11,179 nt of DNA from Acidobacteriota bacterium (GTDB taxonomy: Bacteria > Acidobacteriota > UBA6911 > RPQK01 > JAPXNP01), in NCBI GenBank assembly GCA_030614585.1, contig JAUWTT010000072.1, forward strand, positions 1-11,179. The letters are read 5' to 3'. A program made the position numbers and the translations under genes. The notes beneath the pieces were generated by a model. That model saw only the letters and a program-made list of their open reading frames with translations, was not told the DNA's origin and searched no databases. Of the stretch, positions 1 to 8,341 are shown piece by piece. Position 1 is the stretch's first letter. Every line of letters starts with the position of its first letter.

Positions 1-2
1 AG

Positions 3-1394
3 TGGTTTGGAGACACGGATCCCATCGAATCGATAGCCGTTCTCCCGTTCGAGAACCTTTCCGGAGATCAGGATCAGGAGTATTTGGCCGATTCGATGAC
101 TGATGCCCTGATCTCGAACCTCTCGCAGCTTGAGCACCTTCGAGTTCCTTCCAGGACCACCAGCATGAGATATAGGGACTCAAGCGAGTCTTTGAGCCGG
201 ATCGCTAAGGAAATGGGGGTTGATGCCGTAGTAGAAGGCTCTGTTTCGCTCGACGCCGAGCGAATGTTGGTTAGGGTCCGCGTCCTGGAGGCCAAATCCG
301 AGAGAAGTCTGTTTGTCGGGGAGTTCAGGGAGGAGTTCAAGGATCTGATCGAGCTTCAGGACGAAATTGCCAGGGCAGTTAGTACTGAGGTCGGGTTAAG
401 GGTGCACCCTGAGGGGGGGGAGCTTCTTGCACCGAAGCAACCGCTCGACCCCGAGGCCTACAAGGCATACTTGCGCGGCCTGTATCTTCTCAACAAACGG
501 GAGAACTTGGGGACCGCCCTTTCCTATTTTGAGAGTGCGCTGGAAAAGGAACCCTCCAACCCGTTGACTCTTGCACACTTGGCGCATGCCTATTTGATGC
601 TCAATTCATACCAGAACTACCCGGCGGCCGATCTGGCTCAAAAGGCAAGGAGAGCTGCTGAGGAGGCGGTTGCGCTGGATTCGAAACTTCCAGAAGCTCA
701 AGCTGCTCTAGGTATGGTGAGCCTGGCCTACGATTGGGATTGGGAGAAAGCCGAAAAAGGCTTACTGGCAGCAATAGAACTGAACCCAGGGTATGCCACA
801 GCATTCCACTGGTACGGGTTGCTGTTGGCAGTCAACGGGGATTTGGACGGTGCGCTGGAGGCCGTCTCTAAGGCGCGAGAAATGGAGCCTCACTCACCAC
901 TGATCAGCGCAGCAGCGGGACGAATCCACTACTATCGGAACGAGTACAGATTGGCCGAGGCGGCCTTTACCGAAGCCTTCGAGCTTGAACCGGGCTTTGT
1001 CCCTGCCCACTTGGCTCTGGGGCTTTGCTTTCTGGTTCAAGAGAGGCTCGACGAGGCAGTTGTCGAGTTCAAAATGGGGCTGCCTGTTTCTCCGCAATCA
1101 GAACTCTTGACATCCGCTCTGACACACCTTGTGCGGAACGATGAAGAGGCCGCTCTTGCCGAAGTAAAGGAGCTGGAAGAGGCAGGCGGCACCACGTTTC
1201 CCTTCGCACTTGCGATCTATCACGCACTTTTTGGCTCACGAGAGGACAGCCTCTTCTGGCTGCGAAAAGCAGCTGAGACTCGCATCGAGTACGTCCCGTT
1301 TATTTCCGTAGACCCGGTTTTTGAGCATCTCCGTACAGATCCACAGTTTAAAGAGATATTGCGTGAACTGAAACTAACGGCCCCGCCTGCATAG
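3..1394 (+). CDS. FlgO/TolB-like domain plus TPR-repeat protein, 5'-truncated by the window edge
   Basis: The frame is open from position 3, giving 463 codons, so the true start lies upstream. A TTG at 84 could start translation, but it would cut the conserved domain in half. Residues 8-120 begin IESIAVLPFENLSGD and continue with EYLADSMTDALISNL and GVDAVVEGSV, the hallmark of the FlgO/TolB-like domain found in large regulators. In these proteins it usually follows a Ser/Thr kinase or a CadC-like winged-helix domain and a membrane helix. From about residue 155 onward there are at least five TPR-like helix pairs (for example GTALSYFESALEKEPSNP and EKAEKGLLAAIELNPGYA), then the usual tail with DPVFEHLRTDPQFKEIL. 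TPRs mediate protein-protein contacts. I infer a signalling or adenylate-cyclase/kinase-type regulator; the output domain is not visible. A G8 run at 413-420 lies in frame and causes no shift. Confidence 0.85.
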   Translation, partial: WFGDTDPIESIAVLPFENLSGDQDQEYLADSMTDALISNLSQLEHLRVPSRTTSMRYRDSSESLSRIAKEMGVDAVVEGSVSLDAERMLVRVRVLEAKSERSLFVGEFREEFKDLIELQDEIARAVSTEVGLRVHPEGGELLAPKQPLDPEAYKAYLRGLYLLNKRENLGTALSYFESALEKEPSNPLTLAHLAHAYLMLNSYQNYPAADLAQKARRAAEEAVALDSKLPEAQAALGMVSLAYDWDWEKAEKGLLAAIELNPGYATAFHWYGLLLAVNGDLDGALEAVSKAREMEPHSPLISAAAGRIHYYRNEYRLAEAAFTEAFELEPGFVPAHLALGLCFLVQERLDEAVVEFKMGLPVSPQSELLTSALTHLVRNDEEAALAEVKELEEAGGTTFPFALAIYHALFGSREDSLFWLRKAAETRIEYVPFISVDPVFEHLRTDPQFKEILRELKLTAPPA

Positions 1395-1408
1395 CTCGGA
1401 TAGTTCAA

Positions 1409-1474
1409 ACCACCAAGACACTAAGGACACTAAGGAAGAAAGGTGATACTGGGTGTTCCTGGTGTCTTGGTGGT
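1409..1474. repeat. Long imperfect hairpin, CCACCAAGACAC family (copy 1)
   Basis: The left arm 1409-1430 pairs with the right arm 1453-1474. The outer 13 bp (ACCACCAAGACAC against GTGTCTTGGTGGT) are perfect. The next nine pairs include two G-U wobbles and one mismatch, and the loop is 22 nt. It starts 15 nt after the stop of the TPR gene. No U-run follows, so it is not a textbook intrinsic terminator, though it could stabilise the 3' end or stop transcription. A related element lies at 11085-11155. Confidence 0.8.
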
Positions 1475-1545
1475 GAGTCTTCAGATTCATCCCTGTAACT
1501 CCTGCCCTGCAGTTCTTTAGTACCGGTTAGAAGCAGTTGATCCGC

Positions 1546-1559
1546 TCGATCCGGATCGA
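1546..1559. promoter_or_regulatory. 14-bp perfect palindrome upstream of the DUF2339 gene
   Basis: TCGATCCGGATCGA is a perfect palindrome ending 7 bp before the AGGGGG ribosome-binding site. Perfect symmetry without a loop suits a dimeric DNA-binding protein better than an RNA hairpin. No convincing -35/-10 pair was found around it, so the operator role is only inferred. Confidence 0.3.
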
Positions 1560-1580
1560 CCGAATTAGGGGGATGAAGAA

Positions 1581-4500
1581 ATGTACCTCATCGGTTTTCT
1601 GATTCTAATCGCTCTCATCTGGTACCTCATGCGTCGGGTGGCTACCTTGGAAAGCTCGGTCCGGCAAACTACAAGAAGGCTCGACGAGCGGCTGGATGTT
1701 CTGGAGACTTGGTTCCGGCAGCTGAGAGAAAAGGAGGCCCAGTCCACGGAAGTTCCCGGCCTGACCCCCAAGGTTAGCCGTGAAGCTTCTCTCGATGCCT
1801 GGGAGCAGGCGCAAGCTGAAGCTCCTTCTGAGCCGGTACCGCCAACTGCCGGGGACTTCAGAGAAGTTGAGAGTGAGACGGAAGGCCCGGTTGTAGTTCC
1901 CCCACCTCCTTCGCTTCCCCCTCCACCCACGATCCCAGCTGCCGCCGGTCCGACCGAACTTCGGTCGGAGCCTGAGCCCGATCTGAAACCTGTGCCATCG
2001 CCTGAAGGGCCTGTTGCGGCATACCTGGCGGCACTTGACAGTGAGGTGGCCCAAGCAGTGACTCACCGGCCGCCACAATCCGGACTTCTCAGGGGCAGGA
2101 CCCCGCGCAAGTCGTTCAGCTGGAATGACCTCGAAGATCTTCTTGGCGGAAATTGGCTCAATAGGGTCGGTGTAGGTGTGCTGGTCATGGGAGTGTCACT
2201 GCTACTCGGCTATACCTTTGAGAATCTCGGGCCAATCGGAAAGCTGCTAATTGGATATATCGTCACTGCATCGCTCTTGGGTGGCGGTATCTGGCTCGAG
2301 AGAAAGGAGAAATACAATCTTTATGGAAAGGCACTGATCGGAGGTGGCTGGGCTCTTGGCTACTTCACAACCTTTGCGCTGCACTTTGTTGAGTCGGTAA
2401 GGGTGATCGATCAGGAGGTGTGGGGTTTGGTCGTGCTCGGTCTGTACACGACCGCAATGATCTCTTACACATTACGCTACAAATCCGAATTGGTGACGGT
2501 CCTTGCTGCGGTGTTGGCGGTTGTGACGATTGAATTGAGTAGCGTCGGCCTTTTTGACCTGACGGCAATTCTGCTGCTGACGGCGTTCGTGGTTGTCTGC
2601 TGTACCCGATTTGGCTGGTTCTATCTCGGTCTGTTGGGCGCAGTAGCCACCTACGGAGTGCATCTGCAGTGGCAAGTGTCTGCCTCGGTTGAACTCTACT
2701 CGACGGCATTCTGGGGTAGCCTCCTCTTGCTTGGCGCGTACTGGCTGTTTTACCTGGCCCCTGCCTTCTTTGCTGCTCCAAGAAACGAGAACGAGGGCAC
2801 TCTGCTCCAGGGAATCAACCTGGTCAACGCCGGCTTCCTGATCGTCGCACTGATTCACTTGTGCGTGATTCAGGACCTGTGTTTCTCGGCACTGCTGATT
2901 CTAGGAGGCCTTTATGTCGGACTTGCTGCTCTGGCCACGAGACGAAGGCTGAGGGCCTCGTATCTGACTTTTTCGACCTTCGCCGCCGGCCTTCTGATCG
3001 GAGCGATGGCAATCCGATTCACCGGTGACACACTCGCGCTGACCTGGCTTCTCGAAAGCGAACTGCTCTTGATACTTGGCTTGCTCCAGCGAGAAAAGTA
3101 TTTCCGAATCCTGGGGTACATCGGTTTGGGGTTGTCGCTTGGGGTGTTGCTGGTCTACGGTGGCGGTGCAGGGACCTTCGCCATCTTCGCAACGGTCCTC
3201 TATCTGAATCGGATTCTGGGAACGAGCTTGGTCCCTGAAGAAATGAAGCGGGACGAGATCGCTGCGACGGATCTGTTTACCTATCCCGCAGCGTTTCTGG
3301 CTGCAAGCGCCCTCTGGAAATGGGTAGACATTGACTATTTGGCACCCTTTTGGGCCCTGCTGGCGATCTCTCTTCTGGTTGTCGGAATCGCAGTTGCTAT
3401 CAAGCACATTCGATATCACGGCTATGTCCTTCTCTACGTAGCTGCGGCCACCATGCTGCCCTTCCTGCTGGGAGCGGACGGCGAGGCCTATTGGGGACAG
3501 ACTCTTGCTGTTGCCGGGATCGTCTATTTCACCAGCTGCCTGATTCGATGGCTTTGCGGAAAGGCTCTCATCAGTCGAGACGAGTCGCTGGTTCGTCATG
3601 GCTACACCCACTTCGGGACCTTGCTGGCTACGATTCTGCTCTGGAAGGTCGTTCCAGATCTCTGGATTGCACCGGCGATCGCTGGTTTCGCAGTGGTGTT
3701 GGCTGAGATCGAAAGACGCTGGACGACCGAACACCTGCGAGCTCAGGTGTACGTTCTGGGATTCGTTGCGTTCGCTACCTTCGGAGCGAGATCTCTGGGA
3801 GACAGCTTTTCTCATGATCCACTCTACCTGCGCTGGATTGTGGCAGGACTGGTGATCTTTCTTCTCTACTCCCTCTTCCTGCAGCTTCGGAAACGGATCG
3901 CAGAAGGTGCGATTGAAGGAGCTGAGAAGTACCTCGTAGAAGCCTTATCGTTCGAGGCGGCTATTGCCACTGCCATCTTATTGGATGGGGAACTGAAAAC
4001 AGTCTGGGTACCGGCTGCATGGGGTGTTCTGTCGTTGGTTGCCTTCTACATGGGCTTGTTTACTAAAGACAGACATTACCGGATCAAAGCCTACCTGCTC
4101 CTGGCGGCGACAGTCGGTAGGATCTTCCTGTTGAACCTCTGGGTCTCGGCACCCACGTTTGACGAAACGGCCAAAATTGTAAGTGTCGTTTTAGTCCTGC
4201 TCATTCTAGGCACCTGGTATGGAGGACTTTTCAAGATTGTGCGGCGGGCTGTTGCGATCGGCGATCAGAAATCGATCGAGCTTGAGAGGCTCGTTATGAC
4301 CGTAGTGGCCTGCTCAATCGGTTTGATGAGTGCGGTTCTCTTCTACCAGGAGGTTCCGACCCGGCTGCTGACAGTGGCATGGGGAATGGAAGCTCTGCTG
4401 CTGTTCGCGGTTGGGCTCTGGCTTGGGGAGCGTGATCTCAGGTTACTTGGTCTCGGTTTCCTGTCCTTCTGCGTACTTAAAGTCTTCTTCTACGACTTGG

Positions 4501-4613
4501 CCGGGTTAGAAGGCCTGCCACGGATCTTTTCTTTCATCGTACTTGGATTGATCCTGTTGTTGGTATCTTATCTGTACACCCGGTTTAGCCAGACCTTGCG
4601 ACGCTACCTGTAG
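1581..4613 (+). CDS. DUF2339 family polytopic membrane protein
   Basis: This 1010-aa protein starts at an ATG preceded by AGGGGG (1567-1572) with 8 nt spacing. Residues 2-16 form a membrane anchor (YLIGFLILIALIWYL). Residues 19-50 look like a charged coiled coil (VATLESSVRQTTRRLDERLD). An acidic and proline-rich linker follows to about residue 175, with PPPPSLPPPP near residue 105. The conserved DUF2339 entry motif is W181-NDLEDLLGGNWLNRVGVGV-L, where G189, G190, W192, N194 and G197 match the family pattern. The rest, to residue 1005, is an almost unbroken series of more than twenty hydrophobic segments with short charged loops. It must sit in the cytoplasmic membrane. The family has no established biochemical role that I know of. 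The next gene begins 19 nt downstream and encodes a lysophospholipid salvage fusion, so a role in envelope or lipid homeostasis is possible but only inferred from context. Confidence 0.88.
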   Translation: MYLIGFLILIALIWYLMRRVATLESSVRQTTRRLDERLDVLETWFRQLREKEAQSTEVPGLTPKVSREASLDAWEQAQAEAPSEPVPPTAGDFREVESETEGPVVVPPPPSLPPPPTIPAAAGPTELRSEPEPDLKPVPSPEGPVAAYLAALDSEVAQAVTHRPPQSGLLRGRTPRKSFSWNDLEDLLGGNWLNRVGVGVLVMGVSLLLGYTFENLGPIGKLLIGYIVTASLLGGGIWLERKEKYNLYGKALIGGGWALGYFTTFALHFVESVRVIDQEVWGLVVLGLYTTAMISYTLRYKSELVTVLAAVLAVVTIELSSVGLFDLTAILLLTAFVVVCCTRFGWFYLGLLGAVATYGVHLQWQVSASVELYSTAFWGSLLLLGAYWLFYLAPAFFAAPRNENEGTLLQGINLVNAGFLIVALIHLCVIQDLCFSALLILGGLYVGLAALATRRRLRASYLTFSTFAAGLLIGAMAIRFTGDTLALTWLLESELLLILGLLQREKYFRILGYIGLGLSLGVLLVYGGGAGTFAIFATVLYLNRILGTSLVPEEMKRDEIAATDLFTYPAAFLAASALWKWVDIDYLAPFWALLAISLLVVGIAVAIKHIRYHGYVLLYVAAATMLPFLLGADGEAYWGQTLAVAGIVYFTSCLIRWLCGKALISRDESLVRHGYTHFGTLLATILLWKVVPDLWIAPAIAGFAVVLAEIERRWTTEHLRAQVYVLGFVAFATFGARSLGDSFSHDPLYLRWIVAGLVIFLLYSLFLQLRKRIAEGAIEGAEKYLVEALSFEAAIATAILLDGELKTVWVPAAWGVLSLVAFYMGLFTKDRHYRIKAYLLLAATVGRIFLLNLWVSAPTFDETAKIVSVVLVLLILGTWYGGLFKIVRRAVAIGDQKSIELERLVMTVVACSIGLMSAVLFYQEVPTRLLTVAWGMEALLLFAVGLWLGERDLRLLGLGFLSFCVLKVFFYDLAGLEGLPRIFSFIVLGLILLLVSYLYTRFSQTLRRYL

Positions 4614-4632
4614 TTGAGCAGAATGGAGGTCT

Positions 4633-7600
4633 ATGTCAGGTGAAAAGTCATCGTTACGCGGATTTCGGAGCCTCTTTGTTACGCAGTTCCAGGGTGCTTT
4701 CAGTGACAATGCTTTCAAAACCCTCGTCATATTCCTGGTCGTGGGCGACGTGGCCGCTCGTGGCGGGAGGGACTTTGTTCTACTCATAGGAGCCCTGTTT
4801 GCGGTCCCTTTCATTCTTTTCTCAATGACTGGTGGGTACCTTGCTGACCGCTACAGCAAGAGAAGCGTCACGATCGGTACCAAGGTTTTCGAGATAGCGG
4901 TCATGTGCCTCGCACTTTACGGATTGGCTGGAGGCAGCCTGACTATCAAGATCGCGGCCGTTTTCCTCATGAGCGTTCAGAGTGCCTTGTTTGGGCCCTC
5001 GAAGTATGGGCTCCTCCCCGAACTGCTGCCTGAGAAGCTGCTTTCCTGGGGGAATGGCGTCCTGGGGCTAGGCACCTTTCTGGCCATTATCACCGGTACG
5101 GTCGCTGGTGGAGTGATGGCAGAAGGACTGGGGGAAATGCAGCAGTGGTCCGGCGTGATTCTGGTGGGGTTAGCCGGGTTCGGGCTCATCATGAGTCTGG
5201 GGATAACCCGGGTCTCGGCTGCGGACCCCTCACGCAAGTTTAGGCCAAACCTGTTCGGGGATCTCTTCTCGCAGATCAGAATCATCCGAAAAGACCGCGT
5301 TCTGTGGCTCGCCACGCTTGGGAACATTTACTTCTTCTTCCTGGCCGCGCTTCTACAGTTCAACATACTGTTCTACGGGATTGAAGTCCTTCAGTTGGGG
5401 GAGACCAGGAACAGCCTCCTGATGGCAGCCATTGCTGTTGGAATCGGCCTTGGAAATCTGGCGGCAGGATATCTTTCCGGCAAGAAGATCGAGTATGGGT
5501 TGATCCCTCTGGGATCGCTGGGGTTGACTTTCTTTGGCGCCCTCCTTTTTCTGGAAGGGTTGAGTTACAACCAGGTGGCAGTGTTGTTGGCCCTCTTGGG
5601 TTTTTTTGGTGGGTTCTTTATCGTTCCGATTAGTGCACTCATCCAACACCGGCCCCGTGACGACGAACGCGGAGGCGTGATAGCCGCCTCTAATCTGCTC
5701 TCCTTCGTCGGAATCTTTATTGCTTCGGCGGTTTATTTTGCCTTTGCCCGCCTCGGACTCGATCCCCAGGAGATTTTCCTGGCGAGTGCGATATTGACAA
5801 TCGGAGCCACGGTTTATGTTGTTGTCCTGCTTCCTGATGCGATGCTCAGGTTCCTTCTCTGGTTGTTGACGCATACTCTCTATCGAGTCCGAGTGGAAGG
5901 ACGGGACAACATTCCTGCCAAAGGTGGTGCGCTATTCGTGTGCAACCATCTCTCCTTTCTGGATGCACTTCTGCTGATCGCCTCAACGGACCGTTTCATC
6001 CGCTTCATCATGCACAAGAGTTACTACGATTATCCGCTCTTGAAGCCATTCGCCCGGATCATGCGGGCAATCCCCATTTCGTCCAAACAGGGTCCCAAGG
6101 AGATGCTGCGTTCTCTTAACGAGGCTCGTGAGTCAATTCTAGCGGGCGACGTCGTTTGCATTTTCGCTGAGGGCCAGATGACGAGGATCGGCCGGCTACT
6201 ACCGTTCCGAAGAGGGTTCGAGCGCATCATGAAGGATGTGGATGCCCCCATCATACCAGTGCATCTTGCTGGAGTATGGGGAAGCATCTTCAGTTATGAG
6301 CGGCGCCGATTTTTTTGGAAGCTCCCTAAGCGACTGCTGGCACCGATTATGGTCAGCTACGGTTCGGCTCTACCTGCAACCTCTTCTCCGGCTGTGGTCA
6401 GGCAGGCCGTACAATTTCTTCATACGGAGTCTTACCGTCACCACAGAGCGGCGATGAAGCCTCTGCACCGGAAGGTCATTTCGTCGTGTCGGCGACATCC
6501 TTTGCGCTTCGCCATGGCTGATGGGCGAGTGCCCAAACTGCGCTTCTTCGGTGTCCTGACGCGCACGGTGTTTCTCGCCAGGCGGCTGAGAAGATTCTGG
6601 TCGGATCAGGAAATGTTAGGCATCCTGCTTCCTCCTTCGGGGGGTGGCGCCCTGGTCAACTTTGCCGCTTTGCTTCTGGGCAAGGTGCCGGTGAATCTGA
6701 ATTACACAACGTCCAATGAAGTTGTTTCCTCGTGCGCGGAGCAGTGTCAAATAAAGACAGTTGTTACTTCTCGTGAGTTCCTGGAACATGTCAAAGTCGA
6801 GGTCCCGACTGATCCCATCTTCCTGGAAGATGTTGCGGCAGATCCGAAATCGATCGAGAGGTTGATCGCACTGATCCTTGCATGGTTGACGCCGGTACGT
6901 GTAATGGAGAAGTTGCTGGGAGTTCAGAGAAAGAAGGACGTGAACGACCTCGCAACGGTAATCTTCTCCAGTGGAAGCACCGGAAATCCAAAAGGTGTGA
7001 TGCTTTCGCATTACAACATCGGATCGAACATTGAGCAGTTGGCCAGTACCTTCTCACTAGGTCGAGGGGACCGCGTGATGGGTGTGCTGCCTTTCTTTCA
7101 CTCCTTCGGCTTTACGGGCACTTTGTTCTTACCCGTCGTCCAGGGGATTGGAGTCGTCTTCCACCCGAATCCTCTAGATGCCCGTGTTGTGGGAGCACTG
7201 GTCATGGAATATGAGGCAACATTTCTGCTGGCGACTCCGACCTTTTTACAGGGTTACATTCGCCGTTGTGGAGCTGAGCAGTTCGGGAGCCTCGACTTTG
7301 TGATGACGGGAGCTGAGAAGTTACACGAAAGGGTTGCAGTTGCTTTCGAAGACAGATTTGGCATTCGGCCATTAGAGGCTTATGGGTGTACCGAGTGTGC
7401 GCCGGCGGTGAGTGTGAACACCAAAGACTTCAGGGCCGCGGGCTTCCGACAGATTGGTGCGAAGAGGCAGACAATCGGGCACCCTCTTCCGGGAATCAGC
7501 ACTAAGATTCTGGATCCTGATACGGGTGAGGAGCTACCTCCCGGTGAGGCAGGGCTTTTACTCGTGAAAGGGCCAAACATCATGCTGGGTTATCTGGGCC

Positions 7601-8034
7601 GGCCTGAGAAGACTCGTGAGGTCCTCAGAGATGGTTGGTATGTCACCGGTGACATCGCTTCACAGGATGAGGATGGATTCCTGAAGATCACCGATCGTCT
7701 CAGCCGTTTCAGTAAGATCGGAGGCGAGATGATCCCCCATGTCAAGGTAGAGGAAGTGCTCCAGGATTTGGCTGGGATGACGGAACAGTGCTTCGCTGTG
7801 GCCGGAGTTCCTGACGAGGCAAAGGGGGAACGGCTTGTCGTGCTGCACACTCTGTCCGAGGTCGATCTGAGGGAATGCCTGGAAAAGCTGCCTCAATCTG
7901 AGCTCCCCAAGCTCTGGACACCTCGAGCCAATCATTTTCATCGGATCGCGGTGATTCCATACCTTGGCACAGGCAAGCTCGATCTCAGGAAGGTGAAGGA
8001 GCTGGCGATGGGACTGTCGGGGGGAAAGTCTTGA
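4633..8034 (+). CDS. LplT-Aas fusion: lysophospholipid MFS transporter, acyltransferase and acyl-ACP synthetase
   Basis: The protein has 1133 aa, close to the sum of E. coli LplT (about 397) and Aas (about 719). Residues 1-405 are an MFS transporter: FQGAFSDNAFK near residues 19-29 and the loop 2-3 motif GGYLADRYSKR at 67-77. Residues 412-600 are a PlsC-type acyltransferase with N438-HLSFL-D444 (the HX4D catalytic pair is H439 and D444), E513-GQMTR and P539-IIPVHLAG. Residues 640-1133 are an AMP-forming ligase with SSGSTGNPKG at 779-788, YGCTECAP at 917-924, GWYVTGD at 1001-1007, DRLSRFSKIGGE at 1021-1032 and the adenylation lysine in TGK at K1115. All key residues are present. The expected role is inward flipping of lysophospholipid, then re-acylation at the inner membrane with acyl-ACP made by the third domain. 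The GGAGG site at 4625-4629 lies only 3 nt from the ATG, and an in-frame stop at 4615 excludes an earlier start. Confidence 0.93.
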   Translation: MSGEKSSLRGFRSLFVTQFQGAFSDNAFKTLVIFLVVGDVAARGGRDFVLLIGALFAVPFILFSMTGGYLADRYSKRSVTIGTKVFEIAVMCLALYGLAGGSLTIKIAAVFLMSVQSALFGPSKYGLLPELLPEKLLSWGNGVLGLGTFLAIITGTVAGGVMAEGLGEMQQWSGVILVGLAGFGLIMSLGITRVSAADPSRKFRPNLFGDLFSQIRIIRKDRVLWLATLGNIYFFFLAALLQFNILFYGIEVLQLGETRNSLLMAAIAVGIGLGNLAAGYLSGKKIEYGLIPLGSLGLTFFGALLFLEGLSYNQVAVLLALLGFFGGFFIVPISALIQHRPRDDERGGVIAASNLLSFVGIFIASAVYFAFARLGLDPQEIFLASAILTIGATVYVVVLLPDAMLRFLLWLLTHTLYRVRVEGRDNIPAKGGALFVCNHLSFLDALLLIASTDRFIRFIMHKSYYDYPLLKPFARIMRAIPISSKQGPKEMLRSLNEARESILAGDVVCIFAEGQMTRIGRLLPFRRGFERIMKDVDAPIIPVHLAGVWGSIFSYERRRFFWKLPKRLLAPIMVSYGSALPATSSPAVVRQAVQFLHTESYRHHRAAMKPLHRKVISSCRRHPLRFAMADGRVPKLRFFGVLTRTVFLARRLRRFWSDQEMLGILLPPSGGGALVNFAALLLGKVPVNLNYTTSNEVVSSCAEQCQIKTVVTSREFLEHVKVEVPTDPIFLEDVAADPKSIERLIALILAWLTPVRVMEKLLGVQRKKDVNDLATVIFSSGSTGNPKGVMLSHYNIGSNIEQLASTFSLGRGDRVMGVLPFFHSFGFTGTLFLPVVQGIGVVFHPNPLDARVVGALVMEYEATFLLATPTFLQGYIRRCGAEQFGSLDFVMTGAEKLHERVAVAFEDRFGIRPLEAYGCTECAPAVSVNTKDFRAAGFRQIGAKRQTIGHPLPGISTKILDPDTGEELPPGEAGLLLVKGPNIMLGYLGRPEKTREVLRDGWYVTGDIASQDEDGFLKITDRLSRFSKIGGEMIPHVKVEEVLQDLAGMTEQCFAVAGVPDEAKGERLVVLHTLSEVDLRECLEKLPQSELPKLWTPRANHFHRIAVIPYLGTGKLDLRKVKELAMGLSGGKS

Positions 8035-8060
8035 GTCTCAGGGGTCTTGGGTCCCGAGTT

Positions 8061-8095
8061 CGCACTTCGCACATCGCACTTCAGACTTCTCACTT
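8061..8095. repeat. Heptameric short tandem repeat, five units
   Basis: Five contiguous 7-bp units are visible: CGCACTT, CGCACAT, CGCACTT, CAGACTT, CTCACTT. A weaker sixth unit (CCGAGTT) precedes them at 8054-8060. The repeat starts 26 bp after the stop of the LplT-Aas gene. It is noncoding and resembles the degenerate heptamer tracts known from several bacterial genomes. Confidence 0.7.
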
Positions 8096-8120
8096 ACCAG
8101 GTGTCAAGCTGAGGCGGGAC

Positions 8121-8150
8121 GTAACGTGACAAGCTGGAAGCGTGTCCTAC
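8121..8150. repeat. Palindromic repeat unit GACAAGCT..AGC-GTC (extra left copy)
   Basis: GTGACAAGCTGGAAGCGTGTC contains an imperfect inverted repeat: GACAAGC against GCGTGTC, with one mismatch. The stretch at 8121-8141 repeats at 8195-8215 with one difference in 21 bases. A third relative starts at 8906. A looser relative (GTGTCAAGCTGAGG) is at 8101-8114. It is noncoding and palindromic, in the manner of REP/BIME-type elements. Confidence 0.6.
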
Positions 8151-8153
8151 CGT

Positions 8154-8251
8154 AGGATGACCTTCCAGGTCGTCACCCAGGATTGCAGCGAGATGTAACG
8201 TGACAAGCTAGAAGCTCATCCTCCTCACGCAAAGACGCAAAGGACGCAAAG
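8154..8251. repeat. Composite palindromic repeat, left copy flanking brnTA
   Basis: Three modules lie in order. The first is the imperfect palindrome GATGACCT-tcc-AGGTCGTC (8156-8174). The second is GACAAGCTAGAAGCTCATC (8202-8220). The third is three ACGCAAAG units (8227-8251). The first module, as 23 bp at 8154-8176, is identical at 8871-8893. The stretch 8202-8242 matches 8906-8946 at 40 of 41 positions. The spacer between modules differs (25 bp here, 12 bp in the right copy). The 305-bp gap 8035-8339 consists mainly of such repeats plus the brnT promoter; I see no gene in it. Confidence 0.8.
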
Positions 8252-8286
8252 GCGAATAGACCTCTGACCCGTGAGGCCATGGTCAG

Positions 8287-8341
8287 ATACCATTTAGCGC
8301 CAGTTGACAATGGTATATAAAAGGTATATATAATATACCAT
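8287..8341 (+). promoter_or_regulatory. brnTA promoter with overlapping operator half-sites
   Basis: A perfect -35 TTGACA (8304-8309) is followed by TATAAT at 8329-8334 (19-bp spacer) or TATATA at 8327-8332 (17 bp). GGTATA-type half-sites cover it: ATACCAT at 8287-8293, ATGGTATAT at 8310-8318, GGTATATA at 8323-8330 and ATATACCAT at 8333-8341. TGGTATAT (8311-8318) and ATATACCA (8333-8340) form a perfect 8-bp inverted repeat. This layout fits autorepression by the ribbon-helix-helix antitoxin, as is known for BrnTA systems. The predicted transcription start falls at or next to the brnT ATG. Confidence 0.7.

Noticed and set aside
84..86. TTG start of the TPR protein at 84
   Set aside because: The conserved IAVLPFENLSGD motif lies upstream of it in the same open frame, so the gene must begin outside the window.
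413..420. G8 homopolymer as a frameshift or phase-variable site
   Set aside because: The frame stays open and domain-consistent on both sides (FlgO-like before, TPR after), so there is no sign of a break. Variation could only be seen by comparing strains.
1409..1474. Intrinsic (rho-independent) terminator
   Set aside because: The stem is strong, but the loop is 22 nt and no U-run follows. I list it as a repeat hairpin and leave the terminator role open.
3350..3706. Second + strand frame inside the DUF2339 gene
   Set aside because: It is an alternate-frame shadow: rich in Ser, Arg and Cys, with no domain and no ribosome-binding site, inside a continuous DUF2339 reading frame.
2901..3815. Long antisense open frame (304 codons) within the DUF2339 gene
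   Set aside because: It is opposite a clearly coding membrane protein. Its translation is highly charged and low in hydrophobic residues, with no domain, which is the expected mirror image of a hydrophobic reading frame.
8061..8251. Possible CRISPR array
   Set aside because: Repeat units differ in length and type, spacers are absent or irregular, and no cas gene is nearby. They are tandem and palindromic repeats instead.
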